Source of the DNA: Synechococcus sp. KORDI-52
GTDB lineage: Bacteria; Cyanobacteriota; Cyanobacteriia; PCC-6307; Cyanobiaceae
NCBI RefSeq assembly: GCF_000737595.1
Contig: NZ_CP006271.1
Coordinates: 868,001 to 932,000, forward strand
DNA: 64,000 nt
Reading direction: 5' to 3'
Below the pieces are notes generated by a model. It saw only the letters and a program-made list of their open reading frames with translations, was not told where the DNA came from and did not search any database. The position numbers and the translations under genes are program-made. This document shows positions 19,786 through 28,381 of this stretch, one piece after another. How positions within the stretch are numbered: the first letter of the stretch is position 1; every line of letters starts with the position of its first letter.

Positions 19786-21449
19786 GGCGGCGAGTCGCCG
19801 GTTGTGAATTGCGGCGATTCTGCCCCGGGATCAAAAAATTGCTCGCGCAGCCACTGCTGCAGGCCCTGCAGTCCGTCCCCGCGCATGGCGGAGAGGAAGA
19901 GGGCATCGGCTTCCCTCTGATGAATCGCCTCGATCGCGCTCGCCTCGCAGCGGTCGATCTGATTAGCGATCACCCGGCGCAGGGCGGTGCTGCCAAGGTC
20001 ATCGAGCAGGCGATGCACGGTGTCCAGATGGCCCTGCCAGTCGGGGTCGGCAAGATCCACCACCAGCAGCAGCACATCGGCGTCCAGTGCCTCCTCCAGC
20101 GTTGCGCGAAAGGCTTCCACCAATGGGGCGGGGAGATCGCGGATGAAGCCCACCGTGTCGGTGAGCAGCAGCCGTTGGGGGCGCGCTCCGGGGCAGGGCA
20201 GGTCGAGTTTGCGGGTGGTGGGATCCAGGGTGGCGAACAGCTTGTTCTCCGCCAGCACGCGGTCGCTGGCCCGTTTCCCACACAAGGCGTTGAGCAGGCT
20301 CGATTTGCCCGCGTTCGTGTAACCGACCAGGGCCACCCGCGGTAGACCACGCCGCTGATCGCGCAATCGGCTGCGGTGGGATTGAAGTTGGCGCTGATCC
20401 CGCAGCAGCCGTTCGATGCGTCGGCTGATGGCCCGACGGTCTTTCTCCAGTTGTGTTTCGCCCGGGCCACGCGTGCCGATGCCGCCGCCTTGCCGCGAGA
20501 GGCTGCTTCCGCGTCCCAGTAGGCGCGGCAGTCGGTAGCGCAGCTGAGCAAGTTCCACCTGAAGCCGCCCTGCCGCACTGCCGGCCCGCTGGGCAAAGAT
20601 GTCGAGGATCAGCTCACTGCGGTCGGAGACCGGGCAGCTGAGCAGCCGCTCCAGATTGCGGGCCTGCACCGGGGTGAGCTCCCGGTCGGTGATCACCAGG
20701 GAGGCCTGGAAACGGCGGATCTCGAGAGCGGCTTCCTGCAGTTTTCCGGAGCCCCAGAGCGTCTGAGGATTGGTTTGGCCCCGTCGCTGGCTGGTCCGGG
20801 CCACCGGCTCGGCGCCGGCACTTCGCACCAGGCCTTCCAGCTCGGCCAGATCCCGCTGGTCGCGCTGTTCATCTCCGCTGGTCAGCGTGAGCAGAAGTAC
20901 CCGCTCGTTTCCGGCCGCGGCGCTGATGCTTTCGGGTTGGGGTTCGTCTGGTGTGAGGACGCAAAGATCCCTCAGGTCGCCCTGTTCAAACGTCCTCCAG
21001 CCATCGGTTTGCGCCGGGTCAGGGATCAACAGCTCGGCTGGGCGGGCTCCATCGGCAGCCGGGCACGGTGCAAAGCGCAGCCAGTGAAGAGGCGCGATGT
21101 CGAGGGCAACCACAGCGTCTCGGGGATCGTGGGGCAGCCCTTTGCGAGCGAAAGGGCAGCTGATCAGTCGCCAGCCCCCGCTGCTCCGCCGCGGGGTTGC
21201 CGGCAGATGCTGCAGCAGCGAATCGCGGCCGCTGAGTGGCCCCAGCCAGAGCAGGCGGCAAAGCCCACGGCCGTCGAGCACCAGATGCAGTGGCATCTCC
21301 AGATCCAGCACCAGATCGGCCAAGCGTTCGAGGCTCAGCAGATCGGCGCCGCAGTCTTCGGGATGACGGCGATGGCTTAACCGATCCAGCTGACGTTGCT
21401 GGCTGGGGCGCAGACCACGGCAACGCCCGCCGAGGTGGGATTGTTTCAA
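19773..21449 (-). CDS. hflX: GTPase HflX, ribosome-associated
   Basis: About 558 residues if started at TTG 21449, which overlaps the ndbB stop (TTGA); a longer in-frame reading upstream is antisense to ndbB and rejected. The C-terminal GTPase domain shows G1 GYTNAGKSSLLNAL, G3 DTVGFIRDLP and G4 NQID, preceded by the HflX domain with TNPQTLWGSGKLQE and the GGGIGTRGPGETQLEKDRR linker. An extra N-terminal 170 residues is usual in cyanobacteria. HflX splits stalled ribosomes under stress. Confidence 0.93.
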   Translation of the reverse strand: MKQSHLGGRCRGLRPSQQRQLDRLSHRRHPEDCGADLLSLERLADLVLDLEMPLHLVLDGRGLCRLLWLGPLSGRDSLLQHLPATPRRSSGGWRLISCPFARKGLPHDPRDAVVALDIAPLHWLRFAPCPAADGARPAELLIPDPAQTDGWRTFEQGDLRDLCVLTPDEPQPESISAAAGNERVLLLTLTSGDEQRDQRDLAELEGLVRSAGAEPVARTSQRRGQTNPQTLWGSGKLQEAALEIRRFQASLVITDRELTPVQARNLERLLSCPVSDRSELILDIFAQRAGSAAGRLQVELAQLRYRLPRLLGRGSSLSRQGGGIGTRGPGETQLEKDRRAISRRIERLLRDQRQLQSHRSRLRDQRRGLPRVALVGYTNAGKSSLLNALCGKRASDRVLAENKLFATLDPTTRKLDLPCPGARPQRLLLTDTVGFIRDLPAPLVEAFRATLEEALDADVLLLVVDLADPDWQGHLDTVHRLLDDLGSTALRRVIANQIDRCEASAIEAIHQREADALFLSAMRGDGLQGLQQWLREQFFDPGAESPQFTTGDSPPWPS

Positions 21450-22591
21450 CGGTTCAGCAACCAGGCGCCTGCCGAGCGCAGACCCAGGGAGAGCCCTGGC
21501 AGGCGTGTGAGATACGTGGCCCGTCGAAGTTGAAAGGCCAAGGGGCCAGCCAGGGTGAGTCCCATGCCCGTGAGGGTGGCGTCCCCGACACCGAGGCTGA
21601 GCATTTCGCCTCGGTCCTCGAACTGAAAGGGTTGAGGCTCTTCCTTCACCCGCAGCTTCGTGATGGCTGCGGCAGTGGCATCGCCCTGTTGCATCGCCAC
21701 CTGGGCGCTGGCGGGCCATGGGCTGCCGGGCCGGGCTGAGAGATCCCCGAGGGCGAACGTGTTGGCGTTCCCCACAAGGCGCAGGTCATCGTCAACGGCC
21801 AGACGCCCCCGCTCCAGCACAGGTGTGGGTGAGATGGCGGGGATGGAGGGGCTGCTTCCTGCGGTCCAGACCAAGCCTGCGTGACGCAGAACAGCACCAT
21901 CGGCAAGAACAGCAGTGCTGGATTTCACTTCGCTCACGCTGGTGTTGAGTTGGAGCACCACCCCTTTGCGTTCCAGCGCCGCTTGGGCCCTTTCCCGATT
22001 GAACGCCGTGCTTCCGGGAAGGATTTCATCGCCCGTCTCCACCAGTTGAACGCTGGCAGCACCGTCGATCAGATCCGCCAACTTGCAGGCCAGCTCCACG
22101 CCGGTGGGTCCCGCGCCGACAATGATCAGTCCGGCCTCTCCACCCCCTTGCTGGTGCAGGTTGTTCAGCCATTGCTTGAGGCGCCTCACATCGCTGAGGT
22201 CGCGGAAGCCGGAGCTGTGTTCCTTGACGCCTGGAATGCCGAAATCATTGGCTTTCGAGCCCGTCGCGAGCACCAGTTGAGCCCAGCTCAATCGGTCTCC
22301 GGAGGCCAATTCGATGCTTTGGCTGGTTTGATCGATCCGAACAACGCTGTCTTGGATCCAGCAGATGCCGTTGTTCAGCAGTTGGTCATAGCGGGGAGCA
22401 ACCTCCCAGCCTTGAAGTTCATCGCTGAGCAGTTCGTACAGCAGCGGTTGAAACAGAAAGCGATCCCGCGGTTCGATCAGAACGATGGGGCAGTTGGGCT
22501 GTCGTCGCTGAAGAGCCAGTGCTGTGAACAGTCCTCCGAATCCACCGCCAACGATCACCACGGCATCCGAAGGGGACGAGGGTGAACGCAT
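21446..22591 (-). CDS. ndbB: Type II NADH dehydrogenase (NDH-2)
   Basis: A 381-residue flavoprotein from ATG 22591. It has an FAD-binding VVIVGGGFGGLFTALAL (residues about 11-27), an NAD(P)H-binding IIVGAGPTGVELACKLAD, and the late FALGDLSARPGSPWPASAQVAMQQG that binds FAD. It oxidises NADH with quinone as acceptor without pumping protons. The symbol follows the cyanobacterial Ndb naming; which of ndbA/B/C is uncertain. The ATG lies 67 bases from the divergent cysH start, and the hflX start overlaps its stop. Confidence 0.88.
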   Translation of the reverse strand: MRSPSSPSDAVVIVGGGFGGLFTALALQRRQPNCPIVLIEPRDRFLFQPLLYELLSDELQGWEVAPRYDQLLNNGICWIQDSVVRIDQTSQSIELASGDRLSWAQLVLATGSKANDFGIPGVKEHSSGFRDLSDVRRLKQWLNNLHQQGGGEAGLIIVGAGPTGVELACKLADLIDGAASVQLVETGDEILPGSTAFNRERAQAALERKGVVLQLNTSVSEVKSSTAVLADGAVLRHAGLVWTAGSSPSIPAISPTPVLERGRLAVDDDLRLVGNANTFALGDLSARPGSPWPASAQVAMQQGDATAAAITKLRVKEEPQPFQFEDRGEMLSLGVGDATLTGMGLTLAGPLAFQLRRATYLTRLPGLSLGLRSAGAWLLNR

Positions 22592-22658
22592 GAAGAGAAC
22601 TGCCGGTTTCCAGACGATAGGAACCACACCCGGTCCCACGACAGGGGAAGATGGCGTG

Positions 22659-23426
22659 ATGACGGAGGCTCCCGAAGCCATGGTGCCCATGGCGGTGCAA
22701 AACGAGTTGCTCGAAGGGCGCAAGCTGCTGGAGTCGATGGAGCCGCAGCAGCGTCTGGCCTGGGGGTTGGAGCAGTTCGGTGAGAATTTTGCTCTCACCA
22801 CGAGTTTTGGGATCCAATCGGCTGTGCTGCTGCACATGTTGAGCACCCTCCCGGGGGGTGATGCTGTGCCGGTGATCTGGATCGATACCGGTTATTTACC
22901 TCCAGAGACCTACACCTATGCCGCTCAACTCACCCAGCAGCTCGGGATTCGTCTGGTGGTGAGCCAGAGCGAGATGTCCCCGGCTCGGATGGAAGCCCTG
23001 CATGGGCGGCTTTGGGAGTCCGGTCGCGTGGACGATCTGGAGACCTACCACCGGATCCGCAAGGTTGAACCCCTGGAGCGAGCGCTCAACGACCTCGAGA
23101 CGCGCTGCTGGGCCAGCGGCGTGAGGCGCGGGCAGACCGATCACCGCCGCTCCATGACCGCGTTGGATCCCATTCGGCAGCGTTGGTCCCTCAGGCCTTT
23201 GCTCGAGTGGACGCAGCGCGACGTTTACTACTACATGCAATCGAACAACCTCCCCCAGCATCCGTTGTTCGAGCAGGGCTATTCCACCGTTGGCGATTGG
23301 CATTCCAGCGGCCCGGACGTGGGAGATCTGAGTGGCCGCGACACCCGTTTCGGCGGGTTGAAGCAGGAGTGTGGAATTCATCTGCCCCAGGAGGCCAATG
23401 AAGGCCTGATGGGTGAAGGCATCTGA
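22659..23426 (+). CDS. cysH: Phosphoadenosine phosphosulfate reductase
   Basis: About 255 residues from ATG 22659, with GGGGAAG 9-15 bases upstream. It reduces PAPS to sulfite with thioredoxin in sulfate assimilation. Visible: PP-loop TTSFGIQSAVLLHML (about 47-61), WIDTGYLPPETY, and the C-terminal KQECGIH carrying the catalytic cysteine. The CC and CxxC iron-sulfur ligands of APS reductases are absent (the HRIRKVEPL region has no CC), which points to PAPS specificity. The coaX gene follows directly. Confidence 0.93.
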   Translation: MTEAPEAMVPMAVQNELLEGRKLLESMEPQQRLAWGLEQFGENFALTTSFGIQSAVLLHMLSTLPGGDAVPVIWIDTGYLPPETYTYAAQLTQQLGIRLVVSQSEMSPARMEALHGRLWESGRVDDLETYHRIRKVEPLERALNDLETRCWASGVRRGQTDHRRSMTALDPIRQRWSLRPLLEWTQRDVYYYMQSNNLPQHPLFEQGYSTVGDWHSSGPDVGDLSGRDTRFGGLKQECGIHLPQEANEGLMGEGI

Positions 23427-24152
23427 GTGACGGGGCTTGAACGGGGTGGTGCTCGCGCTCTGCTGATTGGCAACAGCCGTTGGCATTGGGCTCAGTGCGA
23501 TGGCCACGCTGTTCATGTTGACCACGGATCTCCAGACCCTGGTCGCATCGGTGCCGACCCTCCGATCTGGGCGGCGGTGGGGCCTGTGCCCAAGCAGCTC
23601 ATGGCTCACCAGGATCTCCGCATTTCCCTGGGGGATGTGCCCTTGCGGCAGGCGCCACCGTGGTTGGGGGTGGATCGGGCTCTCGGGGCCTGGATGGCCT
23701 GGCGCTGCAGTCAGGAGCGACAGCTCGACTGTTCCAGGGGGTTGCTTCTGGTGGATGCCGGCACCGTGTTGAGCCTCACCCGGGTCACGGCAGATGGTTG
23801 TTTTGGCGGCGGCCAGCTGATCCCGGGCTATCGGCTCCAGCTTCGGGCCATGGCCGCGGGAACCCTTGGCTTGCCATCAACCCCTAAGGAGCTCACTAAC
23901 GACGCTCTGCAAGAGGTCTTTCCACAACAGACCGTGGCTGCCATGCAGCGCGGTGTGCTGGAGGCGATGTTGGCCTCCATTGCAGCGGCTCAGCAGCACG
24001 CCCAGGGCTTGCTGTGGATCTGCGGTGGTGATGCTGCCCTGTTGAAGAAACATTGGGCCGGTGCAACGGAGCTGTTGCAGCCAGAGGTTGAACTTCAGTT
24101 GCAGGCGCTGCTGAGCCTGGGTGCTGGGCTCAGCTCAGGCCGAGATCGCTGA
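23427..24152 (+). CDS. coaX: Type III pantothenate kinase
   Basis: A 241-residue enzyme for the first step of coenzyme A synthesis. Its GTG start immediately follows the cysH stop. It has the type III features: LLIGNSRWHWA (where GNT/S is the phosphate motif), GVDRALGAWMAWR, LLVDAGTVLSLTRV with the catalytic Asp, and GGQLIPGYRLQLRAMAAGTLGLP. Slightly shorter than average. The 3' end overlaps the convergent bcp gene by 23 bases. Confidence 0.9.
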   Translation: MTGLERGGARALLIGNSRWHWAQCDGHAVHVDHGSPDPGRIGADPPIWAAVGPVPKQLMAHQDLRISLGDVPLRQAPPWLGVDRALGAWMAWRCSQERQLDCSRGLLLVDAGTVLSLTRVTADGCFGGGQLIPGYRLQLRAMAAGTLGLPSTPKELTNDALQEVFPQQTVAAMQRGVLEAMLASIAAAQQHAQGLLWICGGDAALLKKHWAGATELLQPEVELQLQALLSLGAGLSSGRDR

Positions 24153-24597
24153 TCAGTGTGTCGGCCATGGTGGCCGCTTTCACCTTGAGATATATCCGCT
24201 CAAGTTTTCCCTCCTCATCAATCAAGAAGGTGTGACGCATCATTCCCATGTATTCGCGCCCCATGAACTTCTTCAGCCCATAGCTCCCATAGAGGCTGGC
24301 CACGGCACAGGGCTCCTCGTCGGTGAGCAGGGTGAAAGGGAGCTCATGCTTGTTGATGAATTTGCTGTGGGAGGTGGCTCCGTCCTTGCTGACTCCCAGA
24401 ACATTGATGTTGTTGGCTTTCAGCAGATCCCAGCGATCGCGGAAATTACAGGCTTCCTTGGTGCATCCAGGAGTGTCGTCCTTGGGATAGAAATACAGCA
24501 CAACTTTCTTCCCGCGAAGCGACGAGAGACTGACGGAATCACCGTTCTGATCGGGAAGGGTGAAGTCGGGGGCGGCGTCGCCGATTTGCAGACTCAC
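24130..24597 (-). CDS. bcp: Peroxiredoxin Q / bacterioferritin comigratory protein
   Basis: A 155-residue thiol peroxidase. The start is taken as GTG 24597, giving MSLQIGDAAPDFTLPDQNG; an in-frame ATG 45 bases upstream adds an unlikely tail. FYPKDDTPGCTKEACNFRD holds the peroxidatic Cys45 and resolving Cys50 (CX4C of the PrxQ type). It reduces hydrogen and alkyl peroxides using thioredoxin. Confidence 0.94.
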   Translation of the reverse strand: MSLQIGDAAPDFTLPDQNGDSVSLSSLRGKKVVLYFYPKDDTPGCTKEACNFRDRWDLLKANNINVLGVSKDGATSHSKFINKHELPFTLLTDEEPCAVASLYGSYGLKKFMGREYMGMMRHTFLIDEEGKLERIYLKVKAATMADTLISDLGLS

Positions 24598-24689
24598 TGG
24601 GTGGATTGAGGCGGTGGCGGCAGCGTACGGCGTCCAGGACAAGACTGTCTGTGGTGCCTACGTTGCGACCAATCTGAAGCTGTTGGGTC

Positions 24690-25187
24690 ATGGTCTCGCG
24701 GACCCGGTGTAACCAGATCGGACGTTCCTTGGCAGCTCTTGGACTGTTGGCCATGGGGGTCAGTGCATTAGTCGCTCCACGTCATGGCTTCTTGCTGGAT
24801 CACGGAGTTCTCCCCCATCCCAAGGCGAATCTCAGCCGCCAGCTGCTGCAACGAGAAATCACTCTGCATCAACGCAGCGAAGCCGAAACCCTGCTCATGG
24901 ACTTCACTCGTGCACAGATGGCTCGTCATTACTGGGGGGAATTCGCAGGTTCCCTGCAGGACCTTGGACTGTCTGTGGAGCCGCAGCTTGGGGCAACGGT
25001 GGATCGCGATGACTTTCGGACCCGGCTGTGGCTTCAGCCTCATCGCGGCACGGAGGCTTACCTGGCCGAGGTGGAACGATTGGATGGTCGCCTGCGGATG
25101 CGGCACTGCCGCGGTGATCAGCACAGCGGAGACCTGACCCATGCTGGCCGTTGTCCGGATGGATGGCAGAGGATCCATTTGAACTGA
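24690..25187 (+). CDS. Hypothetical secreted or membrane-anchored protein
   Basis: A 165-residue protein with a basic N-terminus then one hydrophobic segment (about residues 12-28, SLAALGLLAMGVSALVA), like a signal anchor. The rest is soluble, mostly helical then strand-like, with two cysteines near the C-terminus (MRHCRGDQ and AGRCPDGW) that could form a disulphide. Size and plan recall minor pilin-like proteins, but no type IV pilin GFTLxE motif is present. Divergent from bcp. Confidence 0.65.
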   Translation: MVSRTRCNQIGRSLAALGLLAMGVSALVAPRHGFLLDHGVLPHPKANLSRQLLQREITLHQRSEAETLLMDFTRAQMARHYWGEFAGSLQDLGLSVEPQLGATVDRDDFRTRLWLQPHRGTEAYLAEVERLDGRLRMRHCRGDQHSGDLTHAGRCPDGWQRIHLN

Positions 25188-25267
25188 TTGTCGATTTCCC
25201 GCCTCCTGAGACTTGGAAAGGTACAAAATGAGCTGAAATATTGAGTCTCACGGGACGCCTGATGTGA

Positions 25268-25352
25268 AAGTGAGCCGCAGGCTTGATGTCTGTTTTTAGG
25301 GCAAATCGATTTTTTTGGCTGTTTTTTCTTTCGAGGGCTATTTTTTAGTTGA
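25268..25352 (+). promoter_or_regulatory. U-rich leader before the DUF1400 gene
   Basis: The 174 bases before this gene are AT-rich compared with the surroundings and contain several T tracts (T5, T7, T6, T6) between about 25292 and 25347. No Shine-Dalgarno sequence precedes either start codon. This may be a leader for RNA-binding proteins or ribosomal protein S1 rather than a classical binding site; function is inferred only. Confidence 0.35.
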
Positions 25353-25361
25353 CGTCCTCTT

Positions 25362-26012
25362 TTGTCGTCCGTGTTTTCTCGTCTCGCCGCTGGTCTTCTG
25401 GCCGGCGCCTCCCTCGCCGCTCTGGCAGCTCCCGCTGAAGCCGGCACAACCCGTCCCGTTCGTTGGAACACCGGCGGTGCCGTGTGGACCACCACCTCCT
25501 CTGAATTCAAAACCTTCCTGAGCACCGGTGACGTCACCGACCGTGCTCTGGATGCCGGCATCAACAACTCCGGTTGGACTGCCGAGGAAATCCAGGAAGG
25601 CATGACCAAGACCTATGCCGTCGACATCGTCGGTGTGTCCCGCTTCCTGTATTCCGACGACGGCGTCAAGTTCCTCAAGGATCAGACCCGTTCCTACTTC
25701 CCCTACTGGAAGATGAAGTCCACCTCTGTGGTGGCCCTGCGCTCCGCGATCATCGCCGACTCCGTCGACGGAGAGATCTCCTCCGCCAGCATCATGGCTG
25801 AGCTGCCCGTCGACTTCCGCCTGGCTGACACCTGCGGCACCTACGACGGCATCCAGAACGTCTGCGCTCCCGACAAGTGCGAAGGCGACGCCCAGTGCAC
25901 CTCCTTGCTGTCCTGGTATGTCTTCCTGCCTGCTTGTGTCCAGGCCAACTCCGTGCTGCCCGAGCCCGCTCCTCGCGCCGTCACCCCTGTTCCAGCTCGT
26001 CCCCTCTGGTGA
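25362..26012 (+). CDS. Secreted DUF1400-type protein, cysteine-rich C-terminus
   Basis: About 213-216 residues; start is TTG 25362 or GTG 25371. A clear signal peptide (SRLAAGLLAGASLAALAAPAEA) is followed by a region like the DUF1400 domain that normally precedes an alpha/beta hydrolase in cyanobacterial osmotic-stress proteins (EFKTFLSTGDVTDRAL through AELPVDFRLADTC). Here the hydrolase is missing; instead there is a Cys cluster (TCGTYDGIQNVCAPDKCEGD then AQC, plus a later Cys) and a Pro-rich tail. Codons are strongly biased to C-ending forms, a sign of high expression. The terminator is strong. Confidence 0.75.
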   Translation: MSSVFSRLAAGLLAGASLAALAAPAEAGTTRPVRWNTGGAVWTTTSSEFKTFLSTGDVTDRALDAGINNSGWTAEEIQEGMTKTYAVDIVGVSRFLYSDDGVKFLKDQTRSYFPYWKMKSTSVVALRSAIIADSVDGEISSASIMAELPVDFRLADTCGTYDGIQNVCAPDKCEGDAQCTSLLSWYVFLPACVQANSVLPEPAPRAVTPVPARPLW

Positions 26013-26036
26013 TCAGGCTCTGAGCTTGATGACCTC

Positions 26037-26062
26037 ACCCCGGCCTCGGCCGGGGTTTTTTA
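26037..26062 (+). terminator. Rho-independent terminator after the DUF1400 gene
   Basis: CCCCGGCC / GGCCGGGG hairpin followed by TTTTTTAT, 25 bases past the stop. A very stable stem; it also overlaps the end of the convergent RarA gene. Confidence 0.9.
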
Positions 26063-28225
26063 TGGCGTTTTTCGCCGGCCCTGGATCAGCTGATGGCGCA
26101 TCGGCAGTCGCAGGCCGCCGTCGCCAAGGCCGTTCAACGACCGGCGTAATTCTTTCAACACTTCAGCCTCGATCTCCCCCATGGCCCGCCGGTAGGGCGA
26201 CCCCTCGGCGAGCCATCGATCGGCCAGTTGCGAGCCACCAGGAAGGGTCAGGTGTTCCAGCCACTCCTCACAACGGAGCTGCCAGCCCGCATCCGCCAAC
26301 AGGTTCTCCGGTCGCTGCTGCCGCTCAAGCCAGTGTTGTTCCTGGGCGACAAGTTCGTTGAACAGCTCCGCTGCAGCTCCGTTTTTCTGGAGAGCACCGG
26401 CCGGACCCAGCTCGGCGCGGCTCACCAGCAGTCGTAAGCCTGTTGTCGGGTGGGTGTGCCTGTTGATTGCCTCCAGCAGCACCATCCAGTTCTGCCCTTG
26501 CAGGTCGGCCGCGGCGAGTCGTCCCCCGATCCAGTCGAACACTTGGCTCGATGGAAGGCCATCGAGGTTTCCCGTCAGCAGGTCAGGTCGATGCTCCGGT
26601 TCGAGCAGATCCATCTGTGCTTCTAACCGGCTGCGGTCCGCTTCGTCGTCGCAGAGCACAGCCACGCCCCCCTCCGGTGCGGCTTGCAAAGGATCGAGGA
26701 CCCAGATCAGCGATCGCATCCCCAACAGCAGCACCCGATCCCTGCGGTTCCAGGGGGTGTCGCGCCAGAGTCGTTCGCGCAGGCGTTGCAGCCGTTCCCC
26801 TTCTTGGCCGAGTTGGCGCTGCACCCAGCGATCCACACCGGGACGGTCGGGTCCACTGCTGAGTAGCAAAGGCTGGTCCGCTGCCAACTCTGCGGCTGCG
26901 GCGAGTTGGGCCGCTCGGCGTTCCGCCATTCGGTCTCGTCGTTGCCCCTCCCATCCGAGTTGACCGGGCTGCCAGAACACTTCCCCCTGCAGTGCGGAGG
27001 GGAGGTATTGCTGCTCCACCCAGTGCTCGGCGTAGGCGTGGGGGTAGCGGTAGCCCGCGCCATCGCCAAAGGCGGCTCCATCCCGGTTGGCATCCCGCAA
27101 ATGTCCGGGCACGTCCTGTTTTTGCGCATCGCGCACGGTTTTGAGAGCATCAAAGAAGCCCAGAACGCTGTTGCTTTTTTCGGTGCCTGCCAGGTAAAGA
27201 GCGGCCTGGGCCAACGGATACAGCCCCTCCGGAAGACCCACCCGTTCGAAGGCCGCGGCACAGGCTTCCACCACAACGATGGCCTGCGGGTCGGCCAGGC
27301 CGATGTCTTCCCCCGCTGCGATCAGCATCCGCCGGAAAATGAAGCGCGGGTTCTCGCCGGCCTCTACCATCCGCGCCAGCCAGAACAGCGCCGCATCGGC
27401 ATCCGAGCCCCGCAGGGACTTGATGAAGGCGCTGATGGTGTCGTAGTGGGCGTCGCCGTGCTTGTCGTAGAGCACAGCCCGCTGCTGGATGGATTCCTCG
27501 GCGATGGCCAGATCGATCTGAATGACGCCATCGCCATCGGGCTCGGAGCTCTCCACTGCCAGTTCCAAGGCATTAAGCAGGCTGCGGGCGTCTCCTCCCG
27601 CCACATCCACGAGGTGGTCGGCGGCATCGCTGTTGATGGCGATCGACCGGTTGCCGTAGCCCCGTTCTTCATCGCTGAGGGCGCGTTGCAGCAGCCGTTG
27701 CAAATCGGCTGGTTCCAGCGGCAGCAGACGAAACAGTCTTGAGCGGCTGACCAGGGCTTTGTTGACTTCAAAATAGGGGTTTTCCGTGGTGGCACCGATC
27801 AGGGTGACGGTGCCGTTTTCCACCCATGGCAACAGGGCGTCCTGTTGGGCACTGTTGAAGCGATGCACCTCGTCGATGAAGAGGATGGTTCGCAAGCCAT
27901 GCCGCTCCAGCCGTTGGCGTGCTCCATCCACCTCGATCCGCAGATCTTTGACGCCCGCAAGCACCGCGTTGAGGCTGCTGAAGTGAGCGCGGGTGTGGTT
28001 GGCAATGATCCGCGCCAGGGTGGTCTTGCCGACCCCCGGTGGCCCGTGCAGGATCAGGTTGCCGACCCGATCGGCCTTGATGGCGCGGCGCAGGAGCCGT
28101 CCGTCGGCCAGGATCCCGCTTTGACCCTCGAATTCCTCCAGCGTGCGTGGACGCATTCGGTCGGCCAGGGGGGCCAGCCGTCGCCGTTGTTGTTCACCGT
28201 GAAAAGCGAAGAGGTCCTGACCCAA
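26060..28225 (-). CDS. rarA: RarA/MgsA AAA+ ATPase with C-terminal extra domain
   Basis: A 721-residue protein. The first 430 residues are RarA/MgsA, a clamp-loader-like AAA+ ATPase for stalled replication forks: [19 protein letters not shown] (Walker A), [20 protein letters not shown] (Walker B), [11 protein letters not shown] (sensor 1), then the tetramerisation part with [19 protein letters not shown] further 290 residues follow that are not in Escherichia coli RarA; cyanobacteria share this fusion, and the extra part looks like a degenerate methyltransferase-type domain. The ATG is divergent from the efflux adaptor gene. Confidence 0.9.
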   Translation of the reverse strand: MGQDLFAFHGEQQRRRLAPLADRMRPRTLEEFEGQSGILADGRLLRRAIKADRVGNLILHGPPGVGKTTLARIIANHTRAHFSSLNAVLAGVKDLRIEVDGARQRLERHGLRTILFIDEVHRFNSAQQDALLPWVENGTVTLIGATTENPYFEVNKALVSRSRLFRLLPLEPADLQRLLQRALSDEERGYGNRSIAINSDAADHLVDVAGGDARSLLNALELAVESSEPDGDGVIQIDLAIAEESIQQRAVLYDKHGDAHYDTISAFIKSLRGSDADAALFWLARMVEAGENPRFIFRRMLIAAGEDIGLADPQAIVVVEACAAAFERVGLPEGLYPLAQAALYLAGTEKSNSVLGFFDALKTVRDAQKQDVPGHLRDANRDGAAFGDGAGYRYPHAYAEHWVEQQYLPSALQGEVFWQPGQLGWEGQRRDRMAERRAAQLAAAAELAADQPLLLSSGPDRPGVDRWVQRQLGQEGERLQRLRERLWRDTPWNRRDRVLLLGMRSLIWVLDPLQAAPEGGVAVLCDDEADRSRLEAQMDLLEPEHRPDLLTGNLDGLPSSQVFDWIGGRLAAADLQGQNWMVLLEAINRHTHPTTGLRLLVSRAELGPAGALQKNGAAAELFNELVAQEQHWLERQQRPENLLADAGWQLRCEEWLEHLTLPGGSQLADRWLAEGSPYRRAMGEIEAEVLKELRRSLNGLGDGGLRLPMRHQLIQGRRKTP

Positions 28226-28381
28226 CGGACGATCGGCGTTGACCCAGTGTCCATTACGTTCTGAATCTGCGCTGAAGTTGGTCCGAATCGAACGTTTTTG
28301 ACGTGCCGGTTTGGCCAGATGTCAGCCTTTTGGGCCAAGGCGTCAGCACCGTTGCATAATCCCGTTCAAAGCGTTTTTGCC

